Positions 48,701 through 58,245 of a DNA stretch of 64,000 nucleotides are shown here, piece by piece. Position 1 is the first letter of the stretch; every line of letters starts with the position of its first letter. The notes under the pieces were generated by a model that was given only the letters and a program-made list of their open reading frames with translations, did no database searches and was not told where the DNA came from. The stretch comes from Nemertoderma westbladi (taxonomy: Eukaryota; Xenacoelomorpha; Nemertodermatida; Nemertodermatidae): NCBI GenBank assembly GCA_032718475.1, contig JAUCBJ010001839.1, positions 27,755-91,754 on the forward strand, given 5' to 3'. The position numbers and the translations under genes are program-made.

Positions 48701-48977
48701 ACTCTTTCAATCCATCGATATCAATGTCATCCACTCAACTACAGCTTTGGATACTCTTCGAAATGAATTCTACGTAAAATTTGACATATATAGTGAAAAA
48801 ATGATGCTTTCCTCACCTTTGTCGTGATATGGATATTTTTTACCCCTAAGCCACCTGACTATAAGGGAAAAAGTTCATTAAGAAAATTAGACAATACATT
48901 CGATCTTAATAAACTTCTGGAACTTTACGATAAAAATGGTCGAAACGTACAGGAACGAGGGAAGTTTCGTTACTTAC
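45701..48977 (-). other. Intron of the EGF gene; small tandem repeat, otherwise unassigned
   Basis: AT-rich intron of 3.3 kb. Contains the tandem repeat at 45886-46132. Open frames at 46635-46978 and 47646-47918 show no domain I recognise and may be old repeat DNA. The exon phases on both sides join (phase 0), so no missing exon is required. Confidence 0.65.
45886..46132. repeat. Composite minisatellite (28- and 61-bp units)
   Basis: Tandem copies of TTGTACCTGGTGGGTCGGGT followed by GTGTACTG, some extended by TTTGATTGCTCACCTACTAC and ATACCTATTCC. On minus the longer unit contains GTAGGTGAGC, a donor-like sequence, but no exon is seen at its edge. Confidence 0.85.
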
Positions 48978-49229
48978 AGGGTCGCATTCACAGTATTCGT
49001 CGTCTATACAGGTCGCGTGGTCCTGGCACTCTCCGCAACCGCCGGTCCCGTCGTCATCGCAAAATATCCCGTCGCCCATAAATCCCTCCAAACATTGGCA
49101 CTCGTACACCCCATCCTCGAACACGCACTCGGCGTTAGGGTCGCAATAGTTATCGAAACAGGTGATCGAGTGATCCGGGTTGCACACGCAATACTCGAGG
49201 CAGTCCTCGGTCAACCACTCTGCGAATTG
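48978..49229 (-). CDS. TILa/VWC-like segment plus EGF exon
   Basis: 252 bp, phase 0-0, acceptor TTTTCCAG|CA and donor GACCCT|GTAAGTAACG. The start (QFAEWLTEDCLEYCVC, then a CNP..ITC stretch) resembles the TILa/VWC-like segment that follows TIL in VWF-type assemblies. It is followed by an EGF (CDPNAEC to GFMGDGIFC) and the first part of another (CGECQDHATC) finished in exon 45523. Confidence 0.9.
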
Positions 49230-50031
49230 CTGGAAAATAAATATTAAACTTGTTAAATTAAATTAACCAATAAAAAATTTCATCATTTATTAAATCAGTA
49301 ACCATAGCCTTCGGCCGCAAACTCCCCCGTTGCGTTATACAGTAAGGTGCTGCTCGAGTTACGTAGTGTTTATTAGTAGAAGTACCAGGCCATTGTTCAT
49401 TTCCAAAAACATATAAACATTGGATTAGTGGCTGAACAGTTGCCCTGAATTCGGGTTTGAGCCGCACGAGGGCGCCAGGGAAGGAATGCGTTAAAGGGAC
49501 ATACCTGGGCGTTGTTTCTGACTTGTATCCTTAAATGGTAGCCAAATGGCCAAGTTCTGGGGGGACCGCACTGGAAATTCACCGTCACACTTTGTCCATA
49601 ATCCCTGGTCTAATTCCAAGTTTTACCCAAATAGGTTGTAAGGTAATGCATGCATGATGCTCGCCTCCATTAACCAAGACGTAGATTTTGTGTTAAGGAA
49701 ATAATTCCCGGCACAAATTTTTAAACTTACCTAATATGCTGAATTGCCCAGGTTAATATTTCCACAACAAACAATTTTAGAAATATTGTAAATTGATAAG
49801 CGAGGCTTTTTAGTGAGATTCAGTTTATGTAAATACAAATTGTATATTAATTAATTTCCGGTAGCTATCGAATGCGCTTTAATGTATTCGACTTTGGACT
49901 TTCGGAATTTCAGTTCATTATTATGTTTCAATTATGCAGGTTAGTGTAGATTAGGTTTCAGAGTTAAATACATTTATGCTCAGTAAGACTATGTTCGATT
50001 CGATAAATTACCGCTTTGTAAAGCAACTTAC
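49230..50031 (-). other. Intron, nothing recognised
   Basis: Non-coding, AT-rich; open frames at 49258-49588 lack similarity to known domains. No repeat or RNA is seen. Confidence 0.6.
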
Positions 50032-50231
50032 AGTGAAGTAACGGCCGGAGTTGTCGACGCAACCACAGAACTCTGGAGGCACACAGACTCCGTTCTCCAT
50101 GACCATGTCGTCTGGGCAGAAACAACCCTCAATGCAAGGCAACTCGTCGCAGACTGGAACCGGGATCAGCGGGTGGGACTGGCATGGAGAGCCGCAGGAG
50201 TCGTACTCCGATGGCGGTTCGCAATACTCTT
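50032..50231 (-). CDS. TIL domain exon (trypsin-inhibitor-like, cysteine-rich)
   Basis: 200 bp, phase 1 start and phase 0 end, acceptor TTTACAG|AA and donor TTCACT|GTAAGTTGC. Encodes a ten-cysteine TIL module beginning EYCEPPSEYDSCGSPC, with the conserved CIEGCFCP centre and VCVPPEFCGC end. It follows C8, as in VWF, zonadhesin and mucin assemblies. Confidence 0.93.
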
Positions 50232-50722
50232 CTGTAAATAGTAAGTCGGTAATAGCAGTTAGAAATATATTTTTATTTAAAAAAAAAAAATAAAAACAAC
50301 GTTTTATGTAACAATAATCAGCTAGGAGAGGATGGGAGGGGCTGTATAGACGCAAAAAAATTTAAAACATCTCCTTTGGGAAATCGATGAAATTATCAGC
50401 TGATTACGAGAAAAATGAAAACATGCACCCCTATCATAGACTTTATTTTATTGTTTTGGTTAGCATAACATGCTACTGTAACATATCCCCCTTTTTTTTT
50501 TTAACCTTAATCGATATTATAACATTGATAATTCGCACCGTCAAGTAGTCCCAATCCTGTCTCGCAATAATGGAACGAAGTATAAAATCAATTAAGTTAA
50601 TAATCAAAGCCGTTCTATAAAGTATTCGGAAATTCCAATATTAAAAACCGGTTATGTTAAATCGTTTAAAATAAAATTAGCTCAACTACAGTTGCTATAA
50701 CTATATAAAACGATAAACTCAC
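50232..50722 (-). other. Intron, nothing recognised beyond A/T runs
   Basis: Contains an A-run at 50280-50290 and, at about 50440-50500, a sequence similar to the inner part of the MITE at 57481 (TTATTGTTTTGGTTxxC, then TGTAACAT). No gene. Confidence 0.5.
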
Positions 50723-50927
50723 CACATCCAACAATCTCCCTCCAGTCATCTCCCGTAGCAACACCAATCTCCTGGCAGTACCGGACCATGGCTTCGAAGA
50801 AGTGACACTTGGTACTCGGATCGGGAAGGTCCGCACACAGGTCACTAACGCAGTGGTCGATGTAGTTAGAGGACTGAGCCGCAGCCACACAGTCGGCCAT
50901 GGAAGGAACCGAAGTTATAGTGTGGCA
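50723..50927 (-). CDS. C8 domain exon
   Basis: 205 bp, phase 0 start and phase 1 end, acceptor GTTAATAG|TG and donor TGTG|GTGAGTTT. Begins CHTIT and contains the C8 spacing: YIDHCVSDLC, then KCHFFEAMVRYC and DDWREIVGC. The C8 domain follows VWFD in VWF-like proteins and shapes disulfide-linked assembly. The split codon joins to the TIL exon as Glu. Confidence 0.92.
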
Positions 50928-51490
50928 CTATTAACATTAAATAATTAAAGTTAAAAAATAAGCTTATTAAATATATGTATAAATACGTTCACTGATTGAT
51001 AACATTATGCAGAAAAATGAAGATCTGAAAACCAAAGAAAATTGTTCATTAACAACCGCAGATAGTCTAAATTAATCATGTAATGTTATGGTTTTGTTCG
51101 GAAATGAGAAAGGGCGTCACCCATTACACCTTTAATTTACAGTTGCATTAACAGCTCAAATCCAATTCATTTATAAATTAATCATTCCAGATCTAGTTTG
51201 CACATTATTTACACTGGATCACTTCAAAATAACAAATCAAGAAGTTGATTTCTTAGAGGTAATGTAGGGGGGGGGGGGGGGGGGGGGGTCTGTAATCTTT
51301 TATGTTTATTTTTGTGGTTTTTATACAATTATCCGTTGGCAATACATATTCAAATCAAATTATATCATTAAAGCTACAATGCAATGGAACATATTATCCA
51401 ATATATGACCCGCAATATAAATGAAGCCACTTTAGGACTAGGCTGTCTCTACGCTCGTTTGGTTCACACAGTATTGTAGGTTCTACTCAC
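50928..51490 (-). other. Intron with a 22-G run
   Basis: Non-coding. A perfect run of 22 G on plus (51267-51288) is C22 in the transcript. Nothing else recognised. Confidence 0.7.
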
Positions 51491-51607
51491 CTGGGAACCG
51501 GCGACCACTATCTTCATGGGGGATACGCTGGCGCACGGATTGTCTGGGCCAGGCCCTGGTGGGCATGCGTGCCAATCATTTCCAAAAACAACTTCTCCGC
51601 CTAGAAT
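51491..51607 (-). CDS. VWFD C-terminal / C8 N-terminal exon
   Basis: 117 bp, phase 0-0, acceptor AATTTTAG|AT and donor TCCCAG|GTGAGTAG. Encodes FGNDWHACPPGPGPDNPC, the linker between the VWFD Ca-loop end and the C8 domain. Links in frame to exons on both sides. Confidence 0.88.
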
Positions 51608-52149
51608 CTAAAATTGGAACAAAATTTATTGAAGTAATAAAAAAAGGAGAAAATGAAAGTACCAATTATTATGTATTATTTTTTCCAAAATTATAAATAT
51701 ATTTTGCCCAAAATGCAGTTATTCCGCCATCGTGCATTGAGTTGTGCAGCCAATTTGTATTTCAGCACTCGTTCCGTTTGGGGTACCAATGCGCGACCTA
51801 GTCAGACACTACGAACATAATAGTTTTGTATTTGGGTCAATTAAAATTACTAACAAAAAGAGCTTAATTTGTTATCGAATATAACTTATTTATTTGAGTA
51901 AAATGTTTTTTATTCGTCTTAATCATGAAGTTGTCGATTTTTGATAACTCGAAAGTATTTTAGAGATTTTTGTGTAATTTCTTTCGTTAGGTCGCTTGTT
52001 AATTATTAAAATAAGAAAATAGTTTTAAAAAATTTAACTTTAAATTGCTTAAAATATTAAACACCGTAGTCTTTAAAACCTTGTATACATAAATAACCTT
52101 ACAAGATTACAGAATATAGGCATACTCTTTTTCGCTCGACTATTAAACT
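51608..52149 (-). other. Intron, AT-rich, nothing recognised
   Basis: Unique AT-rich DNA before array F; no open frame of note. Confidence 0.6.
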
Positions 52150-52650
52150 CGACTATTATTTAGCACTATTGTAATATAATCTAAACTTTATTTACCGGCA
52201 CTATTGTAATACAATATGATCTTTATTTACCGGCACTATTATAATATAACATAAACTTTATTTACCGGCAGTATTGTAATATAATATACACTTTATTTAC
52301 AGGCACTATTGTAATATAATATGATCTTTATTTACCGGCACTATTATAATATAATATAAACTTTATTTACCGGCAGTATTGTAATATAATATACACTTTA
52401 TTTACAGGCACTATTGTAATATAATATAAACTTTATTTACCGGCAGTATTGTAATACAATATGATTTTTATTTACCGGCACTATTATAATATAATATAAA
52501 CTTTATTTACCGGCAGTAATGTAATATAATATACACTTTATTTACAGGCACTATTGTAATATAATATGATCTTTATTTACCGGCACTATTATAATATAAT
52601 ATAAACTTTATTTACCGGCAGTATTGTAATATAATATAAACTTTATTTAC
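52150..52650. repeat. 35-bp minisatellite array F, copies of the adjacent 5' splice junction
   Basis: About 13 units of 35 bp with plus core CTTTATTTACCGGCACTATT, then GTAATATAATATGAT. The array abuts exon 52651-52821. The real junction on minus is GTGCCG|GTAAATAAAG, and units carry the same CNGCCG|GTAAATAAAG (three have CCT|GTAAATAAAG, one lacks the final G). Each unit thus duplicates the exon end plus the donor. Coding-strand downstream DNA therefore offers about 13 extra donors with near-identical context. Confidence 0.95.
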
Positions 52651-52821
52651 CGGCACTCCGTCTTGGCCAACGTAATCGTTTGCGGAGTTTCCGTCACCGT
52701 TACCGCACATTCCGCACCCGTAACCAGCCAGACTTTCGGGGATATTGATCTCAACGTAGTCAATGCGATCGTACTTGATATTGGCCCCACCCAAAGAGGC
52801 ACCAGGATTCAGTGTCACAAT
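52651..52821 (-). CDS. VWFD exon 3 (CGxCGN motif)
   Basis: 171 bp, phase 0-0, acceptor TACCTTAG|AT and donor GTGCCG|GTAAATAAAG. Encodes the VWFD C-terminal half with YVEINIPESLAGYGCGMCGN, then GDGNSANDY, the CGLCG-like and calcium-loop region. The donor is duplicated in array F. Confidence 0.93.
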
Positions 52822-53088
52822 CTAAGGTAGAAAGGACAATAATTGCATAAGGATCTCCAGAAATAATGCAGATTGTCCGTTCTACCACCTTCTAAACTTT
52901 ATAGATCATGATTTTATATTCTTCTCTTTATTGATTAAGATTAATTTATAAAATCGATGCTATTAAAAATTAATTATAAAATAGTTTTCTTTATCTTACA
53001 TCTCCAAAGGGAATTGATTTTCCCTGGTTTTGACAAATTTCCTATAATCTCTACAGAATGAGACTTATAACTTTACAATTTAACTTAC

Positions 53089-53199
53089 CAGATATCGTCC
53101 AGCTTCGTGTATGTAGAATCCTCCTGTTCCAGGGTGGTAGTAACCAGGAGTCACGGATATTCCGTTAACTAGGATGTATTCGCCATTGAGTTCGATTAA
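53089..53199 (-). CDS. VWFD exon 2
   Basis: 111 bp, phase 0-0, acceptor GTTATTCAG|TT and donor CTG|GTAAGTTAA. Encodes the beta-strand region LIELNGEYILVNGISVTPG, then GFYIHEAGRYL, typical of the VWFD core between the GDPH-like start and CGxCG. Confidence 0.9.
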
Positions 53200-53477
53200 C
53201 TGAATAACGAATAACAAACAATTAAATAAATTGGAAATAAAGAGGCAGTTCGAACTTATTTACTGTCACGTGCTGCGCGAAGACTTCACCCAATAACTTA
53301 ACCGAACGAATAAGTTTTCGATAGAACACATCGGTATCAAGTTTGGTTTGGTTAAATCGAATAGTTATCAGAGATCAAAAATTTCCAAACAATGATTTGC
53401 TGATGGTAGGCCTACCCCAAAAGACTCCACCCTCCTCGGCAAATAAATAACTGAATAAATAGATCTTTAATACTTAC

Positions 53478-53719
53478 CCCACTCTGTACATGGATTCTCA
53501 CATCTCTACCGATACCCCGGGGTCCTTCAGCCCGTGGTACAGCCGAGGTATGAACGCTGAGTGGCAGGTGGCTGCCCATGTCACCGAGAACCTGATCAAC
53601 ACAGATCTCAAACGCGATTCCCCAGCAATACAATGGTTGGTCGTAGTTGAAGAAGTTCCCATCAAACTGTCTGTGATCGTCCGAACCGAATTGCTGGCAG
53701 AACACAGTGTCTGGGGGAG
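53478..53719 (-). CDS. VWFD exon 1
   Basis: 242 bp, phase 1 start and phase 0 end, acceptor ATATCATCAG|CT and donor GTGGG|GTAAGTATT. Starts PPDTVFCQQFGSDDHRQFDG, in which FGSDDHRQFDG corresponds to the WGDPHYxTFDG start of VWFD. The acceptor and first ~25 coding bases are copied in array G just upstream. Length and phases fit the flanking exons. Confidence 0.92.
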
Positions 53720-54146
53720 CTGATGATATACATAACGGATGTTAGGTGATGTAATATAGTTGCACACAGAACACAGTGTCTGGGGGAGCTGATGATATAC
53801 ATAACGGATGTTAGAGATGTAATATAGTTGCACACAGAACACAGTGTCTGGAGGAGCTGATGATATACACAACGTTTAACTGATGTAATATAGTTGCACA
53901 CAGAACACAGTGTCTGGGGGAGCTGATGATATACATAACGGATGTTAGGTGATGTAATATAGTTGCACACAGAACACAGTGTCTGGGGGAGCTGATGATA
54001 TACATAACGGATGTTAGAGATGTAATATAGTTGCACACAGAACACAGTGTCTGGGGGAGCTGATGATATACACAACGTTTAACTGATGTAATATAGTTGC
54101 ACACAGAACACAGTGTCTGGGGAGCTGATGATATACATAACGGATG
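53720..54146. repeat. ~64-68-bp minisatellite array G, copies of the adjacent 3' splice junction
   Basis: Six extra copies, upstream on the coding strand, of the junction ATATCATCAG|CTCCCCCAGACACTG, separated by a TTGCAACTATATTACATC-like spacer. Plus-strand marker CACAGTGTCTGG lies at the exon and then at about 53772, 53840, 53904, 53972, 54040 and 54108. The unit includes exon bases, AG acceptor and upstream intron. Open frames at 53498-54104 are readthrough of the array. Confidence 0.95.
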
Positions 54147-54491
54147 TTAGATGATGTATTAGGTAACTAAATGTGATCGATTGGCTTAAAATGTCAAGTA
54201 TTTTGTCAGAACTTTTTATTGATTTTGACGGCTTCGATTGAGGTTCAAATTGAGTTATATGGATATGAAAAATAATTAAAAAATTATCGCTGGGACCTGG
54301 ATTTGAACCATTTCTGTCATTGTCAGGAATTAATTATAAGTAATCTTACCGATTTTATCACTATTAAGGGGGTGCTTTGTACCAAAAATGTACGGTTGAC
54401 CTTTTTAGTTGTCAGTTTAGTTAAAACCCAAAAATAATAATAATAACTAACTACCGTTATATAGTAAATAATTATACTAGCAATCTCTTAC

Positions 54492-54671
54492 TTGTAGGTG
54501 GGCTGCATATTTCAACAGTTTCTGGATCAACACAGGCGCCGTCATGGAATACATGGCCTTGGGGTTGACAAGTCAATGTGATTCGCTCTCCTTGAGGTGT
54601 ACATCGGTAATACTGCGTGTTACACTCGTCTATGATATGGAGTCCCTCTCCTTCCTCATCACAGAACTCAT
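54492..54671 (-). CDS. Chitin-binding type-2 (CBM14 / peritrophin-A) exon
   Basis: 180 bp, phase 1-1, acceptor GTTTCAG|AT and donor ACAA|GTAAGAGATT. Encodes one CBM14 module: six cysteines with spacing C-x12-C-x6-C-x10-C-x11-C-x8-C, the aromatic pair YYRC and the HVFHDGAC segment. This family binds chitin or related glycans. Most 5' exon that I can support; its phase-1 start requires an upstream exon not identified. Confidence 0.9.
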
Positions 54672-56306
54672 CTGAAACGAGATTAATCACAGTTATCTTC
54701 CAACCATCAACTACTGTACTAAAGTTGTAGTGAAATAAAAATTCCTCGATACTATAACTGAAGTGATAACTTTCCGCAATTATCTTTATTGGGCCTACTA
54801 TATTTAATTATATATTTCATTCGAAATAAAACTCTAATTTTGTAGAGAATAAGTGTTATATATGATAACAGCCGAATCCTAACATAATCTAACAATGCTA
54901 GAGACTCATTTGCGTGTTAGGTTTGAATTATAAACACAAGCACACACGAATCTTGGAATACTTTATTTAATATTAATTAAATATATTAACTACTGTATAT
55001 ATTTTTAATTACCATTTTATGCTGTAGTGGTACATTCCCTCAGAACGGGAATAAACTTTTTAGATATAGGTCTTTGTGGCTGATTTCGAATGCCATATAT
55101 TGTAAAAGATATTTTAATATTTTATCCTATATTTGGCCTATATTTTATCTGTGTTTTTTTATTATCTTAATCTTAATCTTTTTAACAAGATGTTAATATG
55201 GCGCCGATGTAGTCAGAAGTCCAGATGATAAATAAATTGTATAAATTACTAAATGGGTCGCGGTGTTGCTCCCTAACCCACTACATATGTTTCGGTAGCA
55301 TTATGAATGTAAACATTAGGCCATCTCTGGACACATGGTCGATGCGTTTAAGGCCAGAGTAATGAATTGGTGTATAAATTTTTATGTCCGCGTTTAGCGA
55401 GACAGTCCTCTAGTATTCACTCCGTTGTTGTTGTAATTTCCATTTAGGTTTTAGTTTTAGAAGTCTTCATACGGCACAGTGGCGAAGTTGGTAGAGCGTT
55501 GGACTTGGAATCTCTAGGTACCGAGTTCAATCCCACTTTCCGGTTAATTTGTTGGCAGTAAGTCATTGAAGGGGAGAGTTCATGCGTTAGTAGACGCGGA
55601 CCTTAGCGCGATTTCGCGCTTGTTAAATTAAAACTACTAAATTACCTTAAATTTGAGTAGAATTTTGAAGTAATCTACTAAATAACTCGCAATCTATGTA
55701 TATAATATAGTATATACCCCCTCCCCCTTCCTTTTCAGAATACAACTAATCCCACAGTTATTATATAACTTAATTTCTATATCTTGAAAGAAATACAGTA
55801 CCGGTATTGCTTAAGCACAAATTATTTTTTATACTGTAGGTTCGAAGTAAGGGGTGGGAGAGGGGGATGTGGGGTAGCCTGTGTGTGTACCACCATTAAT
55901 TGTATATTTGAAGACATTTAAGTAGGGGACCAAAAGGATGGCCAAAAATTGGGTACAAACATAACATTATAAATTTTTGTCGCCCTCTAGCGGCCACCAC
56001 TAGTAGTGCTCAATTTTTCGAGAGTTAGTTTCACAGAATCAGCAACCTCCCAACTCAACAAAACTTAAAATTTTTGTTTTTCGTCTTAAATAATTTCGAT
56101 TAATATTAACTATTATTAATCATTATTAAATAGGTATTAACTAATTAAAAATAAACAAATCAGATTCTAACCGATAACTTTTAAAGAAAAGCTGAAAACA
56201 GATCTTAAACTAACAAATTTTGCAAATTGGTTACGAAATGGCGGAGAATTGGGATTTTAAAAGAAAAATGTCATTCCCAGATAATCGTCTTCAAATTTAA
56301 TGTGTG
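54672..56306. other. Upstream intron/intergenic DNA, no exon found
   Basis: The missing 5' exon(s) of the EGF gene must lie here or farther right. No signal-peptide exon could be recognised. Contains a tRNA-derived SINE-like segment at 55473-55640 and AT-rich DNA. Confidence 0.5.
55473..55640 (+). repeat. tRNA-derived SINE-like sequence
   Basis: Starts GGCACAGTGGCGAAGTTGGT; TGGCGAAGTTGG at 55480-55491 matches the pol III A box, and GAGTTCAATCCC at 55523-55534 the B box at tRNA-like spacing. The cloverleaf is imperfect and the sequence continues into an unrelated tail (CGCGGACCTTAGCGCGATTT), so it is a SINE head or tRNA pseudogene rather than a tRNA gene. Confidence 0.5.
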
Positions 56307-56508
56307 GGACGAGCCACGAAGTGAGCGAAGCCTTAGCATAGAGGTACCATTAACGATTTCTCTGTCGTCGTCGTCGTTTGTTGGTTGTAGTCTAATTTTT
56401 GATCGCTACAGGTAATAACTCAGTTATGAAATTAAACCAAAAGTGGTACAAACAGTATGCAGTCCGTAAAAAGTTTAGAAAGAATCTGAAGTTTGGAAAA
56501 AATCAGAC
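56307..56508. mobile_element. MITE family G, copy 3, cut by hAT-like element
   Basis: Left end GGGACGAGCCACGAAGTGAG, then CGAAGCCTTAGCATA, a (GTC)n run, and GTTTAGAAAGAATCTGAAG as in copy 1. It stops at the target duplication of the hAT-like element (56509), suggesting the latter inserted into it. The other MITE half is not evident at 62083. Confidence 0.6.
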
Positions 56509-57480
56509 AGTCGGTACAGTGCCGGATTAAGGCACATTTTAGTAATTTCCAAAAATGGCCCAAAGATAGAATTTTTCCGCAAACCCTTTCAAAAGAAAAA
56601 GCTGCTAAAAACAACTGAAATTGTGAAAATGTTGCGAAGGAAATATAAAGTATTTTCGTTGGATGACTGCGTGCAAATAAGTACTAAGTACTATTTTGTG
56701 ATAGACAGTGACAATTGACAGGTGTAGCAAATCGTTACAAAATCGGTTCTAGAAGATCCAAATGGCCATGTTTTACAAACCAATATTCACGATTGTAGCC
56801 CTAAATATGCTAAACATTTTGGTATATGTTTAATGGAAATTGAGTACAAAATAAAAAAGTAGTAGGGAATTTAGTGATGAAAAAAGTCAAAATCGACAAA
56901 CTGATAAAAAGGTTGTTTTATATACAGTAGAGAGGCATAAATATCAGCAATATATTATGTTGTTGTTGAAAAGAGCAGTTTTGAGGTCAAAGAATAATTC
57001 AATGTTGAAAACAGATATCACCTTTTATGAAAGCCCTTCTATCAAACTACAAGAAAATTTGTAAATTTTCGAAAATTTCATTTCTGTGTGGGTTATAGTT
57101 GGCCCCCTTAAGGCTGACTGGCCCCTGTAGGCATTTAGCAATTTTGATCGAATCGTGGGAATGTGTTATCTATTTGCTGTAGGTTTTGCAGGGTACTATC
57201 TTTACAGGACTTGCTGATAAATACAACACACCAAAAGTGTGGGCTTAGTGCAAAGATATAATATTTCTGATCTAGATTTGGACTTGCTGAGAAAGTAATG
57301 TTCTTCGATAAGAGAACAGTCTCGGAAATAAGTACTTTTTGTCACTAATTTTAATTTACCCAAATTCAATTATGCTCAGGGTTGATAAAAATCACGATTT
57401 AAAAAAAAAAATAAAAAAAAATCAGATTTTTTTTTTATTCAGATTTTTTTGATTTAAATCAGATTTTTATGATTTAAATC

Positions 57481-57875
57481 GGGTGACTACAAAGCAAAGA
57501 CCCAATTAACAAAGACATGTACAAAACACATCTGTTAACTTTTGTTTATTGTTTTGGTTCCCCCAACACGCTTCTGTAACCTGCTCCTTTACGAACCTGC
57601 TCCTTTACTAACCTGCTCCTGTAAATGGCAATGGGACCTAATGCTCTATATGGCAATGGGACCTAACGCACTTTGGGACGTAACGCATCTTTACCTCTTT
57701 GTTTTGTAGAGTTCCCAAAGCTCATTAGGTTATATTGCCATTTAAAGGAACAGGTTAGTAAAGGAGCATGTTACAGAGGCTTGTTGAACAAAACAATAAA
57801 CGAAAGTTAACACATGTTTCAAGATTATGCAGGTCTTTATTATTTGGGTCTTTGGTCTTTGTTTTGTAGTCACCC
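57481..57875. mobile_element. MITE with ~150-bp inverted repeats, 9-bp flanking repeat
   Basis: Left GGGTGACTACAAAGCAAAGA matches the inverse of TTTGTTTTGTAGTCACCC on the right. Further inverted similarity extends through GTTAACTTTTGTTTATTG and CTGTAACCTGCTCCTTTA. ATTTAAATC occurs directly on both sides (57472-57480, 57876-57884), which would be a 9-bp target duplication as in Mutator-like elements. The host repeat has the same motif, so this is not decisive. Confidence 0.65.
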
Positions 57876-58245
57876 ATTTAAATCACATTTTTTTATTTAA
57901 ATCAGATTTTTTTTATTTAAATCAGAATTTATATGAAAACATTGTGAAGACTTTCTCTACGGAGCCCCTAAAGGGACATGAGAAAAAAAATTTTTTTTTT
58001 GCTAACTCGTGCGAACGACTTAACTAACTCGTGCGAACGACATAGTAAGTCGTGCGAACGACTTAACTAACGCGTGCGAACGACATACTAAGTCGTGCGA
58101 ACGACTTACTAAGTCGTGCGAACGACTTACTAACTGTACTTTGATTGGCTAAATAATACTGGTAATAAAAGTACAACCTTTTTAGCGGGTTTTTCAATTC
58201 AATCTACAGCATCCATCAATTCAATCTACCATATTGGATATAGGC

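Larger units (their letters stand above)
13110..54671 (-). other. Multi-exon gene: CBM14-VWFD-C8-TIL-EGF extracellular protein
   Basis: Twenty exons, listed individually, share one strand, have GT-AG borders and compatible phases, and add up to 3030 bases (1010 codons) without a stop. Transcript order: chitin-binding type-2 module, VWFD over four exons, C8, TIL, TILa/VWC-like plus EGF, then EGF modules to 13110. This architecture belongs to secreted, disulfide-rich matrix or mucus proteins; the cbEGF modules bind calcium and stack into rods. The signal peptide exon upstream and the 3' exons (probably beyond the left edge) are not seen. Introns range from about 100 bp to 19.8 kb and are packed with minisatellites. 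No full-length orthologue is recognised, so no symbol is given. Confidence 0.85.

Noticed and set aside
48936-49247. 103-codon plus-strand open frame
   Set aside because: Shadow of the cysteine-rich exon 48978-49229, whose minus frame has EGF cysteine spacing.
53498-54104. Overlapping minus-strand frames with repeated SSAPPDTVFC-like peptides
   Set aside because: Readthrough of the junction-copy array G; only the copy adjoining 53719 continues into a VWFD domain.
55473-55640. Functional tRNA gene
   Set aside because: A and B boxes are present but the anticodon and T stems do not pair properly; reported as SINE-like instead.
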